A stretch of 64,000 nucleotides of DNA from Delphinapterus leucas (GCF_002288925.2 NW_022098062.1:11131042-11195041); one strand, 5' to 3'; counted from the stretch's first letter, positions 12,551 through 50,194 are shown. Notes: generated by a model from the letters alone, not told the origin. Translations and numbers: made by a program.

Positions 12551-13558
12551 CTAAAGAAAAAAGAAGCCTAAAATTAATGCCATGAAAGCAATATGAACTA
12601 GGATACACAGGTGTTCACAATCCCCATCCCACTGCTCTCTATAACAGCTTCTTCTGAGCCTGTCTGCCTACTATAGAATTCACTCAGGATTAAGGAATTT
12701 CTGCTATGCATCCCAGAGACAGAATGAAACCCTGAAAGTTCTGGTAACAGGCAGCAGTCTCTATGACAATTAAAAAAAAAAAAAATTTTTTTTTTAAACC
12801 GTACATGAACTCAACAGCCTGCCAATGTATTAGCAAACATGGGCTAGTTTTACATTTGTCCAAGGGTTTTGTGTTTGACATTTAAATTAGGATAAAAAGG
12901 TTAAAGTGAAGAGAGTAACTTGAAAAACCTAAAAATAGTAACAGGTAGAATGTTCACTGCTGATTTGAAAACTATCAGCTCTCAAATTAAATCAGAGTTT
13001 CCTTAGAGGAATGTAGGCTGTTTTAGGGGTTTTTCCCTGTGTTAAGCCTTGTTTTAAGCATTTCTACCAGAGCCCAACAGTCACCAAAAGATGAGAAACC
13101 ATCTGCAGGAAACCAGAGTGGGCATTTAAAATAAGACAGTTATCATCATAACCTGATTACACCTTTAGCAATAAAATTTTACAGGTAATTTAACATAATT
13201 TATTAAGGTTCCCATTAGAAATTAAGAGTGAACACTAACAGAGACGACCGAGTGATAAAGAGCAAAAATATTTTCATATTCAAAATCGCTAAGATTCTTT
13301 TTTGTTTCCATTATTTTAGAAGTCTGAATTTGTCTTAAGTACTGCTCACGTACTACATTACTTAGGAAGACTATATTCAAGTGAACTGCATTTATGGATT
13401 CGCCAATAAGATCACAACTACAACTTCAAGATACTTCCTGTTTACTGTCATTTATGCCAAGAGGTATTTCATCCTTTACTGCTAATTATTATCGTGGAAC
13501 ATCAAATTTCCCCCAGGAAAGAGGACCTTGATTTCTTTTTTTTAAACATTATGCTCAC
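12551..13558 (-). other. DDX6: Probable intron inside the DDX6 3' UTR
   Basis: A GTGAGC donor follows AAA at 13559, 31 nt after the stop codon. A good acceptor (CTTCTTTTTTCTTTAG|GTTTTG) ends at 12551. Splicing would put the last junction well under 50 nt from the stop. The interval is AT-rich and has no recognised repeat. Confidence 0.55.
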
Positions 13559-13589
13559 TTTGCTATTTTGTCGGGTACACACATGCTTG

Positions 13590-38897
<25,308 letters not shown>

Positions 38898-38923
38898 CTG
38901 AAACAAAGAAAAAAGTTAAAATT

Positions 38924-41049
38924 AGCAAACAGAGTAAAATTAGAAAAAAACTTTTTTGTTTCCCTTTTAAAGAACTCCTTTAGAAGAACTCTCTTCTTTT
39001 AAATTAAAGAATTAAGAATACAGCTGCACTGAGACCAAATCACTAGCCAAGCTAGGAAAAACACAAAAAGATGAATTGCCTCAAAAACCAAACCTGCACC
39101 GAGACCCATCTCAAACATTTTAAACTGTCAGTTCAAATCAACCCAGAGAATACAAAGTAGAAAGATACTGTGATTAAGTTAGCATTAGTTGTCAAATGAC
39201 AATCTCTTCCCTTGTTTCCTCCCTGATGAATTCTCTGAAGTCCCTGCCACCTCTTAAAGTCAATGAGTCATTACATTCAATTGCATTACAACTCAGTGAA
39301 GTATCGCACAACTTAATGTAAATCTACAAATGAACAAGGCAAGACAATTCATTAATTTTTTTTCTATTTCTGACAACTGAGAATCCTTGAAGAGTTGAGC
39401 TTTTGACTTCACCTTATGCTTTAAGAAGAACACATTTATGCCCTTGTGAATTTCAACGACAGGAGTTAAACTTTATAAAGAAAAATACATTTTCTTTTTT
39501 CCCTTAAGTTTTTGCCCTTTAAAACAGTAACTGAAGCATGTCAAGGGATATAAATATGTCTACATGTCAAAATCTTCTGCTTGAAAAACAGCCAAGAAAA
39601 CCTTTAGCTACCTTAATTAAATCTGAATACTAAAAAAACTGCTACGTTTTTAAACATAACACTTTTCAAAAAGTATATCCCAACTTGAAGTAGCATTTTT
39701 TTAAATTACAAAAACACAAAAAGGAAATTAGCTTTGTTAAAAAAAAAATCTGTTAAAGGGTAAAGATACTAGAAACTTTAATCAAACTTTCCAGGAAACC
39801 CAGAGTACTAATTAAGTGAATTTAAAAAATTTTAAAATTATTCCCCAAATAAAATTATTTTTAAAGGAAGTACATGAAAACGTAACTGAAAAGCCAGGGG
39901 GGAAAAGGCCAGAAAATAAAGGGCTGCTCTGTTTGCTTTGTTCTTTAACTCCTTTACATTTCTTACCAAACATACACTAGCTTATTAATTAGCGTTTCTG
40001 CCATACACCAAGGTTTCTCAAACAATAAAAATAAAAAAAAAAACCTCTTTGATGTCTTTTTTTTAATTGAAAACAAAGTTGCTCACAAGCAAATCCTGAT
40101 TATCACGTACACAAAGCTGTATTATTTCCAAGTCTCCCAGAAGCTGAGTGACCTCTTAAGCAGAGGGTGGTTAAGAGCCATCCAATTTCAGTGCAAGGTA
40201 GTAATTGGTTTCCTGTATTGACAGGTTTATATTATGATCAGCGATATCACCTACTTCACACCAGAAGACTTACTTATTTGCAAACACTAAGAGGATGAAG
40301 GTGGCAACTTCTAAAAATTAAATGGTATCATTACTGTCCATCATGCACGTAAGACCTCATACCTCCCTGCATCCAAAATCCGACTATGTGATAACTGCTC
40401 CCCTCTCAATTAAGCTAAAAGCAGCACTGCAGCTCTACGTCTCAGGAAAAGAAATATTCCTCCTACCCCTTCCCAATTTAGATTTGCAAGTTATATTTTC
40501 TACATTTTCAAAAATACGAACGAAACAAAGACGAGTTGGGAGGAACCCCTAGCGGAGTTAATTACAGCACTTCCCAGATTGTAGTTAGCAATTGACAGTT
40601 TCACACCCAAAACAGTATCGTCATCTCCAAAAAGACCTTTTGTGTGCGAATGCAGCGCAGTTTCTCTAAGCTTGGTCTGCAAGTTGGAGTGACCGTTCTA
40701 TTTTGAAGGGGCGAGGGAACTGTTGAAGAGAAAGGGGAGTGAGCGATAAGGGAAAGAATCAAGCCAGTGATTTGAGCCCTATAACCGTAGGCAAATAATT
40801 TCTTGTTTCCCTACCCTTCAACACCCCCCCCCCCCACCAAACCCACACACTTCGAGTCAGCTCCCTGGGCCCATAAACACAAATGGGTTGGGGCCCTGAA
40901 ATCGTATCTGCGCAACAAGAGCAGGGAACCAGCTCCGCGGGTAGGAAACAATAGGGGCTCCCGCAAAAGGCCCCAAAGAGAAACCCTTAAGTCAGACGGC
41001 CCCTCCTTTCTCCATGACGCTGGGGCTCCATAATCACCCCCTTGTTATC
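38924..41049. other. DDX6 first-intron sequence
   Basis: AT-rich, with no recognised transposon over about 2 kb, grading into the CpG island. A C-run lies at about 40823-40836. No coding signal is seen. Confidence 0.6.
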
Positions 41050-41534
41050 GACCTGCAAGGCCTTACTCCGTCAAGCAGCCGGTCCTCTTCGAAACCCAGC
41101 CTTCCGCTACTGCATATCCCTGCCGCCCCCTATAGGGCCGCCTCGTATCCTATAACCTCCACGATCTCCCTAAGTCCTTGCCGCCCCCTACGATCCCACC
41201 TTCCCTCGTCTCCCACAAAGCTCCTCCGAGGAATTCTCCCGCTCCTCCTCCGGACCCCGCCGGGCACAACAGTGCTCTATCCCACTCCTCCCGGGCGCCC
41301 CCGCCCCACAGCTGCCGCCCGCCTTCCTCCCCCGGGCCCGACCAGGCCTCAGGCCTCCGCCTCAGAGCGCCCCCCACGCCGGCCGGGGGGGGGGTAACTC
41401 CCCGCAGCCCCCGCTGCACCGCCGACCTCCAACCCCTCACCTCACCCCACTCCTCGCGACTCGGGCCCGAGTCCTACCACTGAAGCCACTCCCGCTCTGT
41501 ACCCTCGGTCCTTTATTGTTGACTCGAAGCTCCC

Positions 41535-41545
41535 AAAATGGCGGC
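41535..41545 (+). promoter_or_regulatory. YY1/TISU-like element AAAATGGCGGC
   Basis: The reverse reads GCCGCCATTTT on the DDX6 strand. It matches the YY1 consensus core and 11 of 12 positions of the TISU consensus on the plus strand. It lies within the probable DDX6 start-site region. Confidence 0.55.
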
Positions 41546-41833
41546 GGCTCCTTCCTCCTCGGAAACCTCCGCCCGCCCCCACCCGGCCCCTCACTTCGGC
41601 CGCCCCCCGCCCCGCCCCCCGTCCCGCTCCACTCCGGGGGCCTGGGGGCCAGCCTGCCGGCGCTCGCCCGCTCCCCGAGCCGCGCAGCCCTACCTCCGCC
41701 GCTGCCCGCTCTCAAGGCGCCGCCGAAGCCGCCGCCCGGGCCGAGCTAACTCGGCTCCCCGCCCCCTCCCTCGGCCGCAGCACCCCCGCCCCTTAGCTCT
41801 CCGCATGGCTGCCGCCGCGACTCCTCCTCCGCG

Positions 41834-41843
41834 CAAGATGGCG
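41834..41843 (+). promoter_or_regulatory. YY1/TISU-like element CAAGATGGCG
   Basis: A strong YY1 core on the plus strand, about 300 bp from the other site and in the same orientation. Its ATG at 41838 is in frame with that of the other element. Confidence 0.55.
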
Positions 41844-42900
41844 AGGGCCCAGCTGCAGCCGCTGAGCCCGCCGCGGCGCCTCTGCCTCCCCTGCTTCGTG
41901 GCAGGAGAAATCCGGGCCGAGGAACGTCCCTGGGACGAAAATGGAGGGTAGTGCTTTCCCACCGACTGGGGGCCCGCGGGGGCCCAAGTTGAGGGAAGTT
42001 GAAGGGAAAATACGGGTCCCTTTCTGAAGAGAAAGGAGGGCTGCTTTTTCCACAGCTGAGGAGAAATGATCGGGGAATGGTGGCTGGGAAGAGTACCCCC
42101 AGAATGGATGTCGGGGTCTTGGGACCCGAGGAGGATCTGTTTATTCCTGACCAAGGACCGGGTAGCGACTCGGGGACGGGAGAGCTGACCTGACATCTCC
42201 CGCGGGCCGGGGAAGCTGCTGCAGGACCAAGGGGGTCGCGTCCGTTCGAGCCCCGCGCCTCCGTGCAGGAACGCGCGGAACCACTGGTCCGGAGGCGCCG
42301 GCACGCGCCCGGGTGTGGGAACCGGAAGGGGGGCCGGCCGGGACCGGTGCGGTGGGGAGAACCGGGGAGGACGCGGGGCGGACAGGGGGCGCTGTGCGCG
42401 GGCGGGCAGGGGCGGGGGTGGAGGACGCTGTAGGAGGATTGCGCGGGGGTGGGGTGCTGGGTAGCGGGGGTGCGACCCGGGCCGGAACCCGGAAAGCGAG
42501 CTTCGGGAAGGGAAGTGGGAGACTGGGGCAGCGATCCTCCTCTCTCGGCCCCAAAGGGCAGTCCTCAAAGAGAGGGAACCAAGGAGGCCGAGCCCCACCC
42601 CCCGAAGGAAGGAAACGCTGCTAAGGAGTCAGTTATAATGGTAATAGGAGTTGTGTACGGAAATGGGCAATCAGAGGACCGAGGGTGATTCTTTCTCCAG
42701 CCTGACCCTCATCAGAAAGACACTTATGTATTTGTTCCCATAAATACTTTCCATATCCTAATGTCTCCGTTTATCCTTAACAGAAATAACAGGAATGCAA
42801 TCTTGTTCCAGGTAAAACAAAAATCGGAAGCTTGAAAGTTATCCAGGTCAAGGGAAAATAACCTGGGTTTCACCCAGTTGACAGACAATATACAGGGCAA

Positions 42901-43333
42901 TGACGGGACCATATGTTGACAACAGAACTCCGACCCACAATCTCTGCTGCAACCAACACGGGAAGCCAAACCACAGCCTCTGCAGTGATCAGCTTAGAAC
43001 GGGCAGGAGTCGGTCATTGACTGCCAGCTTCCCAAATTTTTGCCCCTGTTACCAACTCGGGACCAATCAGAGAAAGCCAAATATGTTTCCCCCCCCAACC
43101 AATCACGTTAGACGCCCGGCTTCTAGTTAGCCCGCCTCCAGCTTCCCCGAGTTAACCTCCAATCAGAGCATACCCTGAAGCCTACTCCACCCACCCCCTT
43201 TTTTTTTCTTTTTTTTTTTTTCACTGCCGGCCTGTAAGTCCCAAGCTGAGTGAAGGTGGCTCCCCCCCTTGCTGTAGCAAGCTTTGAATAAATAGCCTTT
43301 TCTCACTTGGTGGTCTTTGTTTATTTACACACA
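42901..43333 (+). mobile_element. Solo LTR of an ERV1-like endogenous retrovirus
   Basis: It starts TGACGGGACC and ends TTTACACACA, with 5-bp near-duplicates GGCAA/GCCAA outside. It contains CCAAT-type boxes (CCAATCAGAG, CCAATCACG), a C/T tract, then GCAAGCTTTGAATAAATAGCC with a polyadenylation signal and TTCTCACTTGG. No internal retroviral sequence adjoins it. Boundaries are inferred. Confidence 0.7.
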
Positions 43334-43338
43334 GCCAA

Positions 43339-44722
43339 TGGAAAGGTGGTAGAGAAGTGTGAAAAGGCTGTTCTTGAGATTTAAAAAAAGGTTCCTTTAA
43401 CAGTTTTTGAATTAAATTTGTAGCATGGGGTCTCCCACCCAGCTTTTTAAAAACCCACTCATCTAAGGGAATAACCGGCATCTTGTGCCCATCCTGGTGA
43501 GAGAATGGCTAAGTGGTTCTTTAATAAAATGTTGAGGTATGAGGCCCCACTGCCTTTCCATGTAGCAGGAATGTGGAGGGGAGAAGGGCAAGGAGTGGGA
43601 GGGAGAGGAACCTAAGGATTTAAAATAGGCCACAGCCTGCCTCGGTCTCTTTCCCTAGACCACTAAAAAAATGAGACCAGCCGAAGGAGAAAGGTTTGTG
43701 TTCAGAAATAAACCTTCAAAGGGGGCCTGGTTGAAGTCATGACAAAATCCAAAAGTGAGGAGGTCACCAAAAGTAGAATATGGTATAGCTGCCTATTCTC
43801 ACCTAGGAATCCTGCCAGGGCTAACACCTTTAAAGATTCTGCATAATGTTTTTATAAGATAGTCAGATATCCTTCCAACTGAGTTATTTATGTCAGCCCT
43901 TATCAGTTTTCTGGTGAGAAGTATGGATGGTATAGAATTAAACTATGAAAACTTGGATCTTGGTTCAATTTTAGTGATTGATGGATCGAGTATTCAACTA
44001 TGTCAATACCTTTTTTTCTCCCTAGTTCAAACAGATTAACAAGAACGATAGAAAATATGACACTTTAGAAATACAGATGAATTATTTGATAATACACACA
44101 GTATCCTTATATTTATAAAATTGTAAATTTAAAAATATTACATAAATCCAGCCCTTTGACCTTATTGAATATAATAGTTTGGGTGATTCGTGGTAAATAT
44201 GGTTTCTGGAGAGTGTGCTATCCCCAGTGAGGTCACCTAATAACTGTAGTAAAGTGTCTCCCAAAACATCTTGGTCATTTTCATTTTGTTTTTACTCAGT
44301 CTCACTTCCCCCACCCTACTTTTTTTGAACTATGAAGCTGTTAGCTAAAGTGTTAGGCCTGGATTGTTGGCTGGCTCCTAGAGATTCTGTCTGTAGGAAA
44401 GATATCTTAAAAAAGAAAAAGACTCACAAATAGAGTTGAGGTTTTCAGTATCTGTTTAAAACACAACAGGATTCGTGTGTGTGTGTAAGAATGAGATGTG
44501 ACTAAAAAATACTACTTGGAATTCGATCACAATAAGGGTCCTCCCAGCGAATGTTGTTTGCCAGCCTCACTTCCTATCCTCGGTTATTTAGCTAAAAATA
44601 ACTAGAAGGAAAAAAAAATCACAGGTTAATTTACATTTGATTTCAACTACAGTTTATAATATTTAAAATCTAGAATTCTGAGTAATTTGAACCTGGAATA
44701 TATACATCTGTGATGCTATCTT
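43339..44722. other. Intergenic DNA, nothing recognised
   Basis: No convincing ORF, exon or nameable repeat beyond short T/A runs. Confidence 0.5.
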
Positions 44723-44732
44723 AAAAACCCAA

Positions 44733-44763
<31 letters not shown>

Positions 44764-44773
44764 CCCAAATATT
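44723..44773. repeat. Poly(A) tract between target-site duplications
   Basis: AAAAACCCAAATATT at 44723-44737 and 44759-44773 flanks about 21 pure A residues and nothing else. It looks like a retrotransposition event that copied only a tail. Confidence 0.75.
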
Positions 44774-46490
44774 TTCAACAGCCTAAAATGGATTTCACAC
44801 TTTTGACGTTCTGCACGTTTTTTTAAAGGAAACATAATAGCTTTTTTTTTTTTTAAACTCAAACTACAAGCAAATGTGTTCATTACCTAGAAGAAAAAAA
44901 GTTCGCCACACCACATCCTCAAGAAAATGATTATGTCACACCTGGCTAAGCTTTCTAGTACAGCATTTCCCCTCCTTCACAATTGGCGCATAATGTTCTG
45001 ATTTTCCAAAAGAAAGTTCAACAGATAAAGTTCTTTTCCAAATATGCCTGAGCAACATCTGGTAATTACTAACCAAGACTAAAGGCTAATGAGCCCAAGG
45101 AGCCAAGTACCATTTTCTTTGGATTTCAGAGCAGGTAAAGTTTGCCTCTTCAGTTTATATACCTGAAGAAAATGAAGCAGCGTCAGCCTACTGAGGGCTT
45201 AGTAACCTCAGAGAGGTGCAAGTACTACACTGAAGTTAATGCCGACTAAGCAGATGTCTTTAATCGCTGAGAGACCACACCGGGCACATTTTGTTGGAAT
45301 AAATGTTCCACTTCCAGAGTAAACTCAAGTTGAAAAGTAGGAAAGCAATATTACAAATAAGGAGGGAAGTGAGTGGGTTAAACACATTTTCCCCAAACTA
45401 CCAGGTTTGGTTCGCAGAATTTATCTTCCCTTTGACAGATAACATCTCCCCCTTCCCAGGGTACCACAACCAGCTAGCTAAGCTCACTAGGTGTCTTTTG
45501 GCCTCATCAGGTCCCAGCATTATTTGTGCTCTGGTCATCATTCAGAGAATTCTAGCTATTCATTTTGCCTCTTCAGTTTTCCTTACTGTGCACCAGCAAT
45601 TTTAATTTTCATTAATTTGAAAACAACGTGGGCTGGGAAGACACTGAAATCTGGAAACTAGTTCTTTAGGTATAAATTTAACTTGGTCTACTCAAATCAG
45701 GAAAGAACTGACACCGTCCCCATTGAAGATGGCTTGGTGCTCTTGGGTACTTTCTGAGTTAGGTCAGGGACAGTTGCTAATGAGTGATGTTGATGGGGGT
45801 CCCTGACAATCCTGTGGAATTGTCGTGGTGTTGGTATGTGTATGGTGCCTCCTTTGTACCCAACACCTTGAAATAACGTTATATTTCTGAATAACCTTTT
45901 CTGCAGGGGTAGCAACAATCATGACAAAGTGCCCAGCCCCGCTTTCCAGCCAGTAGTCAATCTGCAGAGCCTTCTATTGATCCTTGAACAAAGAACTGTG
46001 ATCTTAGGTATGATCCCTGGAAAGATAGCTTAGAGCTGAGGAGTGGGCAGTCTGCAGTCCTGAGTGCCATGGATGGGTTAAGTCACATCTGTGGCTACCA
46101 GGACAAGACAGGGAACAAAGGAAGAAAAAAGTATTTCAGTGCAGAGGTCTCCTCAGTGACCTTCCTAGATCTTTATCTGCTTGATAAATTTTAAGGTTAC
46201 TCTTTATCACATCAACCACCTCCTAAATAACCCCTTAGTATCTCCCAGTTCCTTCTTACCACATGGAGTCTACATTCCATTGACAGATTGGGCCTGTCAG
46301 TGTGCCTGTCCAATCTGATTTCCCACTCTCCCTCCAATGCCCAGGACCCATTCCCTCACCTTCCATCGTTTCCCTCAGAAACCCTCTCATCTCCTTTCCT
46401 CGAGGCCCATCTCAAGCCCATTCAAACCCAGCAGATTCCTACAGGCTCTTATCTTCCCTCCTTCCCACTCCCTTGTTCCTGCCCAACCAG
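44774..46490. other. Intergenic DNA, nothing recognised
   Basis: No gene-like signal. The sequence looks single-copy, with an ordinary ORF background. Confidence 0.5.
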
Positions 46491-46494
46491 AGCT

Positions 46495-46660
46495 CAGGTT
46501 CTAGAGTCAGTCAGATCTGGGTTCAAATCCCAGTTCTGCCACTTGTTAACTCCATAAACTTGGGAACCTTTCTTAACTTCTGAGCTTCGGTTTCCCCGTT
46601 TATAAAATGAGGATAATAAATGAGGACCTAGAGCTCTATGAGAGTAAATGAGAATTTGTA
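46495..46660 (+). mobile_element. MIR SINE
   Basis: GGTTCTAGAGTCAGTCAGAT, GGGTTCAAATCCCAG, TTCTGCCACTTG and TATAAAATGAGGATAAT follow MIR order. Confidence 0.8.
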
Positions 46661-46671
46661 TAAATCACTTT

Positions 46672-46877
46672 TTTTTTTTTTTTTTGGTACGCGGGCCTCT
46701 CACTGTTGTGGCCTCTCCTGTTGCGGAGCACAGGCTCCGGACACGCAGGCTCAGCAGCCATGGCTCACGGGCCCAGCCGCTCCGCGGCATGTGGGATCTT
46801 CCCAGAACAGGGCACGAGCCCGTGTCCCCTGCAACGGCAGGCAGGCTCTCAACCACTGCGCCACCAGGGAAGCCCTA
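46672..46877 (-). mobile_element. CHR SINE (short form), first of a stacked pair
   Basis: Inverted full-length copy. AATCACTTT lies on both sides (46663-46671, 46878-46886). Confidence 0.93.
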
Positions 46878-46886
46878 AATCACTTT

Positions 46887-47087
46887 TTTTTTTATTCGTT
46901 ATGCGGGCCTCTCACTGTCGTGGCCTCTCTCGTTGCGGAGCACAGGCTCCGGATGTGCTGGCTCAGCGGCCATGGCTTATGGGCCTAGCCGCGCCGCGGC
47001 ATGTGGGATCTTCCCGGACCGGGGCACGAACCCATGTCCCCTGCATCGGCACGTGGACTCTCAACCACTGCGCCACCAGGGAAGCCC
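46887..47087 (-). mobile_element. CHR SINE (short form), second of a stacked pair
   Basis: Inverted full-length copy directly after the first, followed by a third AATCACTTT at 47088-47096. It differs at many sites from its neighbour, so it is a separate insertion rather than a recent duplication. Confidence 0.93.
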
Positions 47088-47429
47088 AATCACTTTATTT
47101 TTGCAGTTGGTAGATAGCACTCAAAAAAAATTATGTGGTGTTGCTATTATTATTTTATCGACTTTCATCTGAACCTCTGCTTTTTCTGTCAGATTAGACA
47201 ATCTGTGGTTGGCCAATTCTTTTTCCCCAACCTCTATCTCCTCTTACTTCTTCAGCCTAGTGCTTTACCAACCTCAGTAAACAAGAGCCATGGTCTAATT
47301 TCACAGCTTCTGCTCCAGAAAAGTTGGTGCTGGAGAGAGCCCTGTAACCAGGCTGATTGGCTCAACAACAAATTCCTGCTCCCATACCTCAGCTGAGCCC
47401 TTTCTGAGGCCCTCGAACCTCTTTCTGGT

Positions 47430-47600
47430 GGTTCTCAATCAGGGCTGTTCATTAACAGCAACACAGGCACTTTTGAAAACACCAGTGCCTGGGCCCCATC
47501 CCAGAGGAGTTAAATCAGAATCTTTGGGGCTGGGGCTCCAGCATCATTTTTTGTTTTAAGGCTCCCAGGAAGAGCCTAATATTCAACCAAGGGTGAGAAC
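47430..47600 (-). mobile_element. MER5-type hAT fossil
   Basis: GGTGGTTCTCAATCAGGG start, GGGCCCCATCCCAGAG, TTAAATCAGAATCT and GGGTGAGAACAG end. Confidence 0.5.
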
Positions 47601-48059
47601 AGCTGTTGGACAAATTGTTTCCCACGGAAGCGTTCCAAATATTTTCATCTATCCATAAGCCCACCTTCAAATCAAAGATGTTCCATAGAAGCTTCACTGA
47701 CTTTCCACCTCCCTCGACAGACTTCTGTTGATCCTGTCTTGGAGGATGAAGTATCACACCTCCTACCTAAGACTATATTCACCTTTACATCTAACCCTTT
47801 CTAAATAAAACATTCTATCGGTAACCCCCTTTCCCTTACATTTTTGATATCTCCCTCTCTACTGGTTCTTCCCCTTAACCTGAAACTGGATTCCTGCCCA
47901 GGTTTTTCTCGATTCTAAACAACAAACAGAAACAATCCTCCCTCACTCCCATTACCTGCTGAGTGAGAGGCGGGGAGGAGCTAGCATTTACTGAGGGCCT
48001 CCTAGGGACTGGCACTATGCTAGGTGACATCCTAGCATAAATCCTACACATTCTTGCTC

Positions 48060-49130
48060 TGGGGTATCACTTCCATCTCTATTTCTCCAATATTACTACC
48101 ACTGTCCCAATCCAGGAGTTTTTTCTCTTGCTTGGACTATTTCAGTAGCTGCCTGGATTTCCTGCTTCAACCTCTTCCCCTCTCTAACCCACCCTATACA
48201 CTAGCGCCAGAGTAATTTTTGCAGTCATATCACTGTTCTGTTCAAGACTCTTTAATGATTCTCTATTACCTACAGAATAAAACTGAAATCCCCTCATCTC
48301 TCTTCACACTAAGTAGGAGGCCCCTAAACCTCCTCACCCCAAACCCCATGAGTGGGAGGTTGGGCCTGCTGACCTTCAGATCACTGCTGAGATAAGACCA
48401 TTTTGGTGATTTTTTTTTTCTTTTTGTCTTTCAATTTCTTGATTCTTCTCATCGTTCAAGTTTCAGCTTAAATGTTACTGCCTCTGAAATGTCTTCCCAC
48501 TAAACATGCTTCTTTTTTTTTTTCTTTTTTGGCCGTGCCATGCGGCTTGGGGAATCTTAGTTCCCCAAGCAGGGACTGAACCTTGGCCCTCAGCAGTGAA
48601 AGCGTGGAGTCCTAACCACTTGACCACCAGGGAATTCCCCTGGCCATGCCTTTTAAAGTAGTCCCCTTCCCCCATCTCTTTACCCCCTTAAGCTACCTGA
48701 AATTATGTTGGTTACATGCTTATTGCCTGTGCCCTCCCAAGCAGCAAGCCCAAATTATCCATTTCTAGCACTGGGTTTCGCTGATTCAGCCCCCTGGCTC
48801 CTTTGTGCTTGGCCACCACTTCGAACTCTCTCCTTGCCGAGGTGATAACAACCTGGATTGTCCAGAGCAGTCTGGGTTTAATGCCTGGGTTGTTCCACGG
48901 TAATTATTAATAGTGCTCCTGTTTATTCTCAAAAGCATCCCAATTTGGACAATAAATTATACAGTCACTGTTGTTTAAAGCCCTGTATCATAGCCATTTG
49001 TACACATGTCTTATTTCTAAGCTCAATGAGGACAGGAACAAAGTAATGTTCCTATTTCTTTCATCAATAACACCTAGTATTTTGTATAAATATAGTAAAA
49101 GCCCAGGAAGTGTTTGTTGAATAAGACTGG
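48060..49130 (+). mobile_element. L2 LINE fragments with SINE insertion
   Basis: Phrases such as CATATCACTGTTCTGTTCAA, TTCTCTATTACCTACAGAAT and TGTTTGTTGAATAA follow L2 3'-end order. It is interrupted at 48511-48640. Confidence 0.65.
48511..48640 (-). mobile_element. CHR-related SINE fragment
   Basis: Inverted; TTTTTGGCCGTGCCATGCGG through CTTGACCACCAGGGAATTCC. Confidence 0.8.
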
Positions 49131-49239
49131 ATGATATATTAGAATGAGATCATGTATGTGAAGAGTCTAGCACAATATCTAACACACTGTAAGTGTGTTA
49201 GGCTAAAAAAAAGTCCAATAAATGTTACTTTCCTTTGCC

Positions 49240-49480
49240 CCCAGTTGACTCCAAATGTCATGTCTCCCAAGCTCTTTGATTATAGACTGTGCCACACCAT
49301 TTAGTACCCTGGTACATACTAGCTAGTTTGCTTTTATTGAGTTTTTTGTGATCTTATTTCTTCTACTAGACTGGAAGCTCTTTGAAGTAAGTATCATGTC
49401 TTATAATTCTCCATTCCACATAACAAAACTAGTTCATATTTATAAATTGGTTGATAACTGAGATGCTCAATACTTATTGG
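49240..49480 (+). mobile_element. L2 LINE 3' end
   Basis: It contains CTAGACTGGAAGCTCTTTGA and ends with ATACTTATTGGCTGG, an L2-like end. Confidence 0.5.
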
Positions 49481-49749
49481 CTGGTAACCTGTAGGAAAGA
49501 GTGAAGTGATGACAGTGGTAGGAAATATCAGGTTAGGTGCCCACAGTCAGTGGCACCGGGGTCAAAGATCACCTTCCGTATTTGTAGATGCATGCCTCTG
49601 TGTTCTTCCAGCCAGCAAAAGGAGGAGCTTCGGATATCTCCATCCTAACAATTTCAGTAAGGTTTTCAGGGTACAGGTTCAAAAGATCAAATAACGGTTA
49701 TGCAAAAGCATAGTGTCTTTTGGAAGTAGGGGAAGAGTGAAAACTATGC

Positions 49750-49960
49750 ATAGTGTTGAGATCTAACTTTGGAATAAAAAGACCTTGAATTCCTAAGCTA
49801 TTTAACCTCCCTAAACCTGTTTTCTTATCTGTAAAATCAGGATGATACCTCTGCCTCTGGGGTGATTATGAGAAGAGTTTATGAGAAATACATGTAAAAT
49901 GCTTAGCATAGGGCCTAACTCATTGCAAGCCTCAATAAACAATAGCTATTTTTATAGTGA
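49750..49960 (+). mobile_element. MIR SINE
   Basis: TAACCTCCCTAAACCTG, TTATCTGTAAAATCAGG and ATGCTTAGCATAGGGCC. Confidence 0.7.
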
Positions 49961-50194
49961 GTGATCTAGGCAGCTAAAGGTTTCGAGGCTAAAGGCTGGG
50001 TAGCTAAAAATATAACTGCTATCAAATTTTTAGTTAAATCTTGTTTCTAGTGTGAATGACAAGCTGTAATTCTTTACTTGTTCATTCATTCAACCATTTA
50101 TTCTTTTGTTCATTTATTCACCATTCATTCATTTATTCTATACCAGATACACAATAAATGCTTATTAAATGCTGTTGAATAAGGGTGAGGGGAA

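Larger units (their letters stand above)
41050..42560. promoter_or_regulatory. CpG-island promoter of DDX6
   Basis: CpG-dense, GC-rich DNA begins about 2.1 kb upstream of the 5'-UTR acceptor and is the only such island in the window. The first, untranslated exon must lie here on the minus strand. Donor-like sites include GGCGGAG|GTAGGG (41694), CAGTG|GTAGGA (41478) and GTGAG|GTGAGG (about 41441); I cannot choose between them. There is no TATA box. Two ATGGCG YY1-type sites lie inside. The island is broad enough to act bidirectionally. Confidence 0.85.

Noticed and set aside
41690..42598. 302-codon open frame on the minus strand in the CpG island
   Set aside because: GC-rich DNA is poor in stop codons. 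The translation is low-complexity P/R/G/S with no domain, it overlaps other long frames on both strands, and it spans the promoter rather than a spliced gene.
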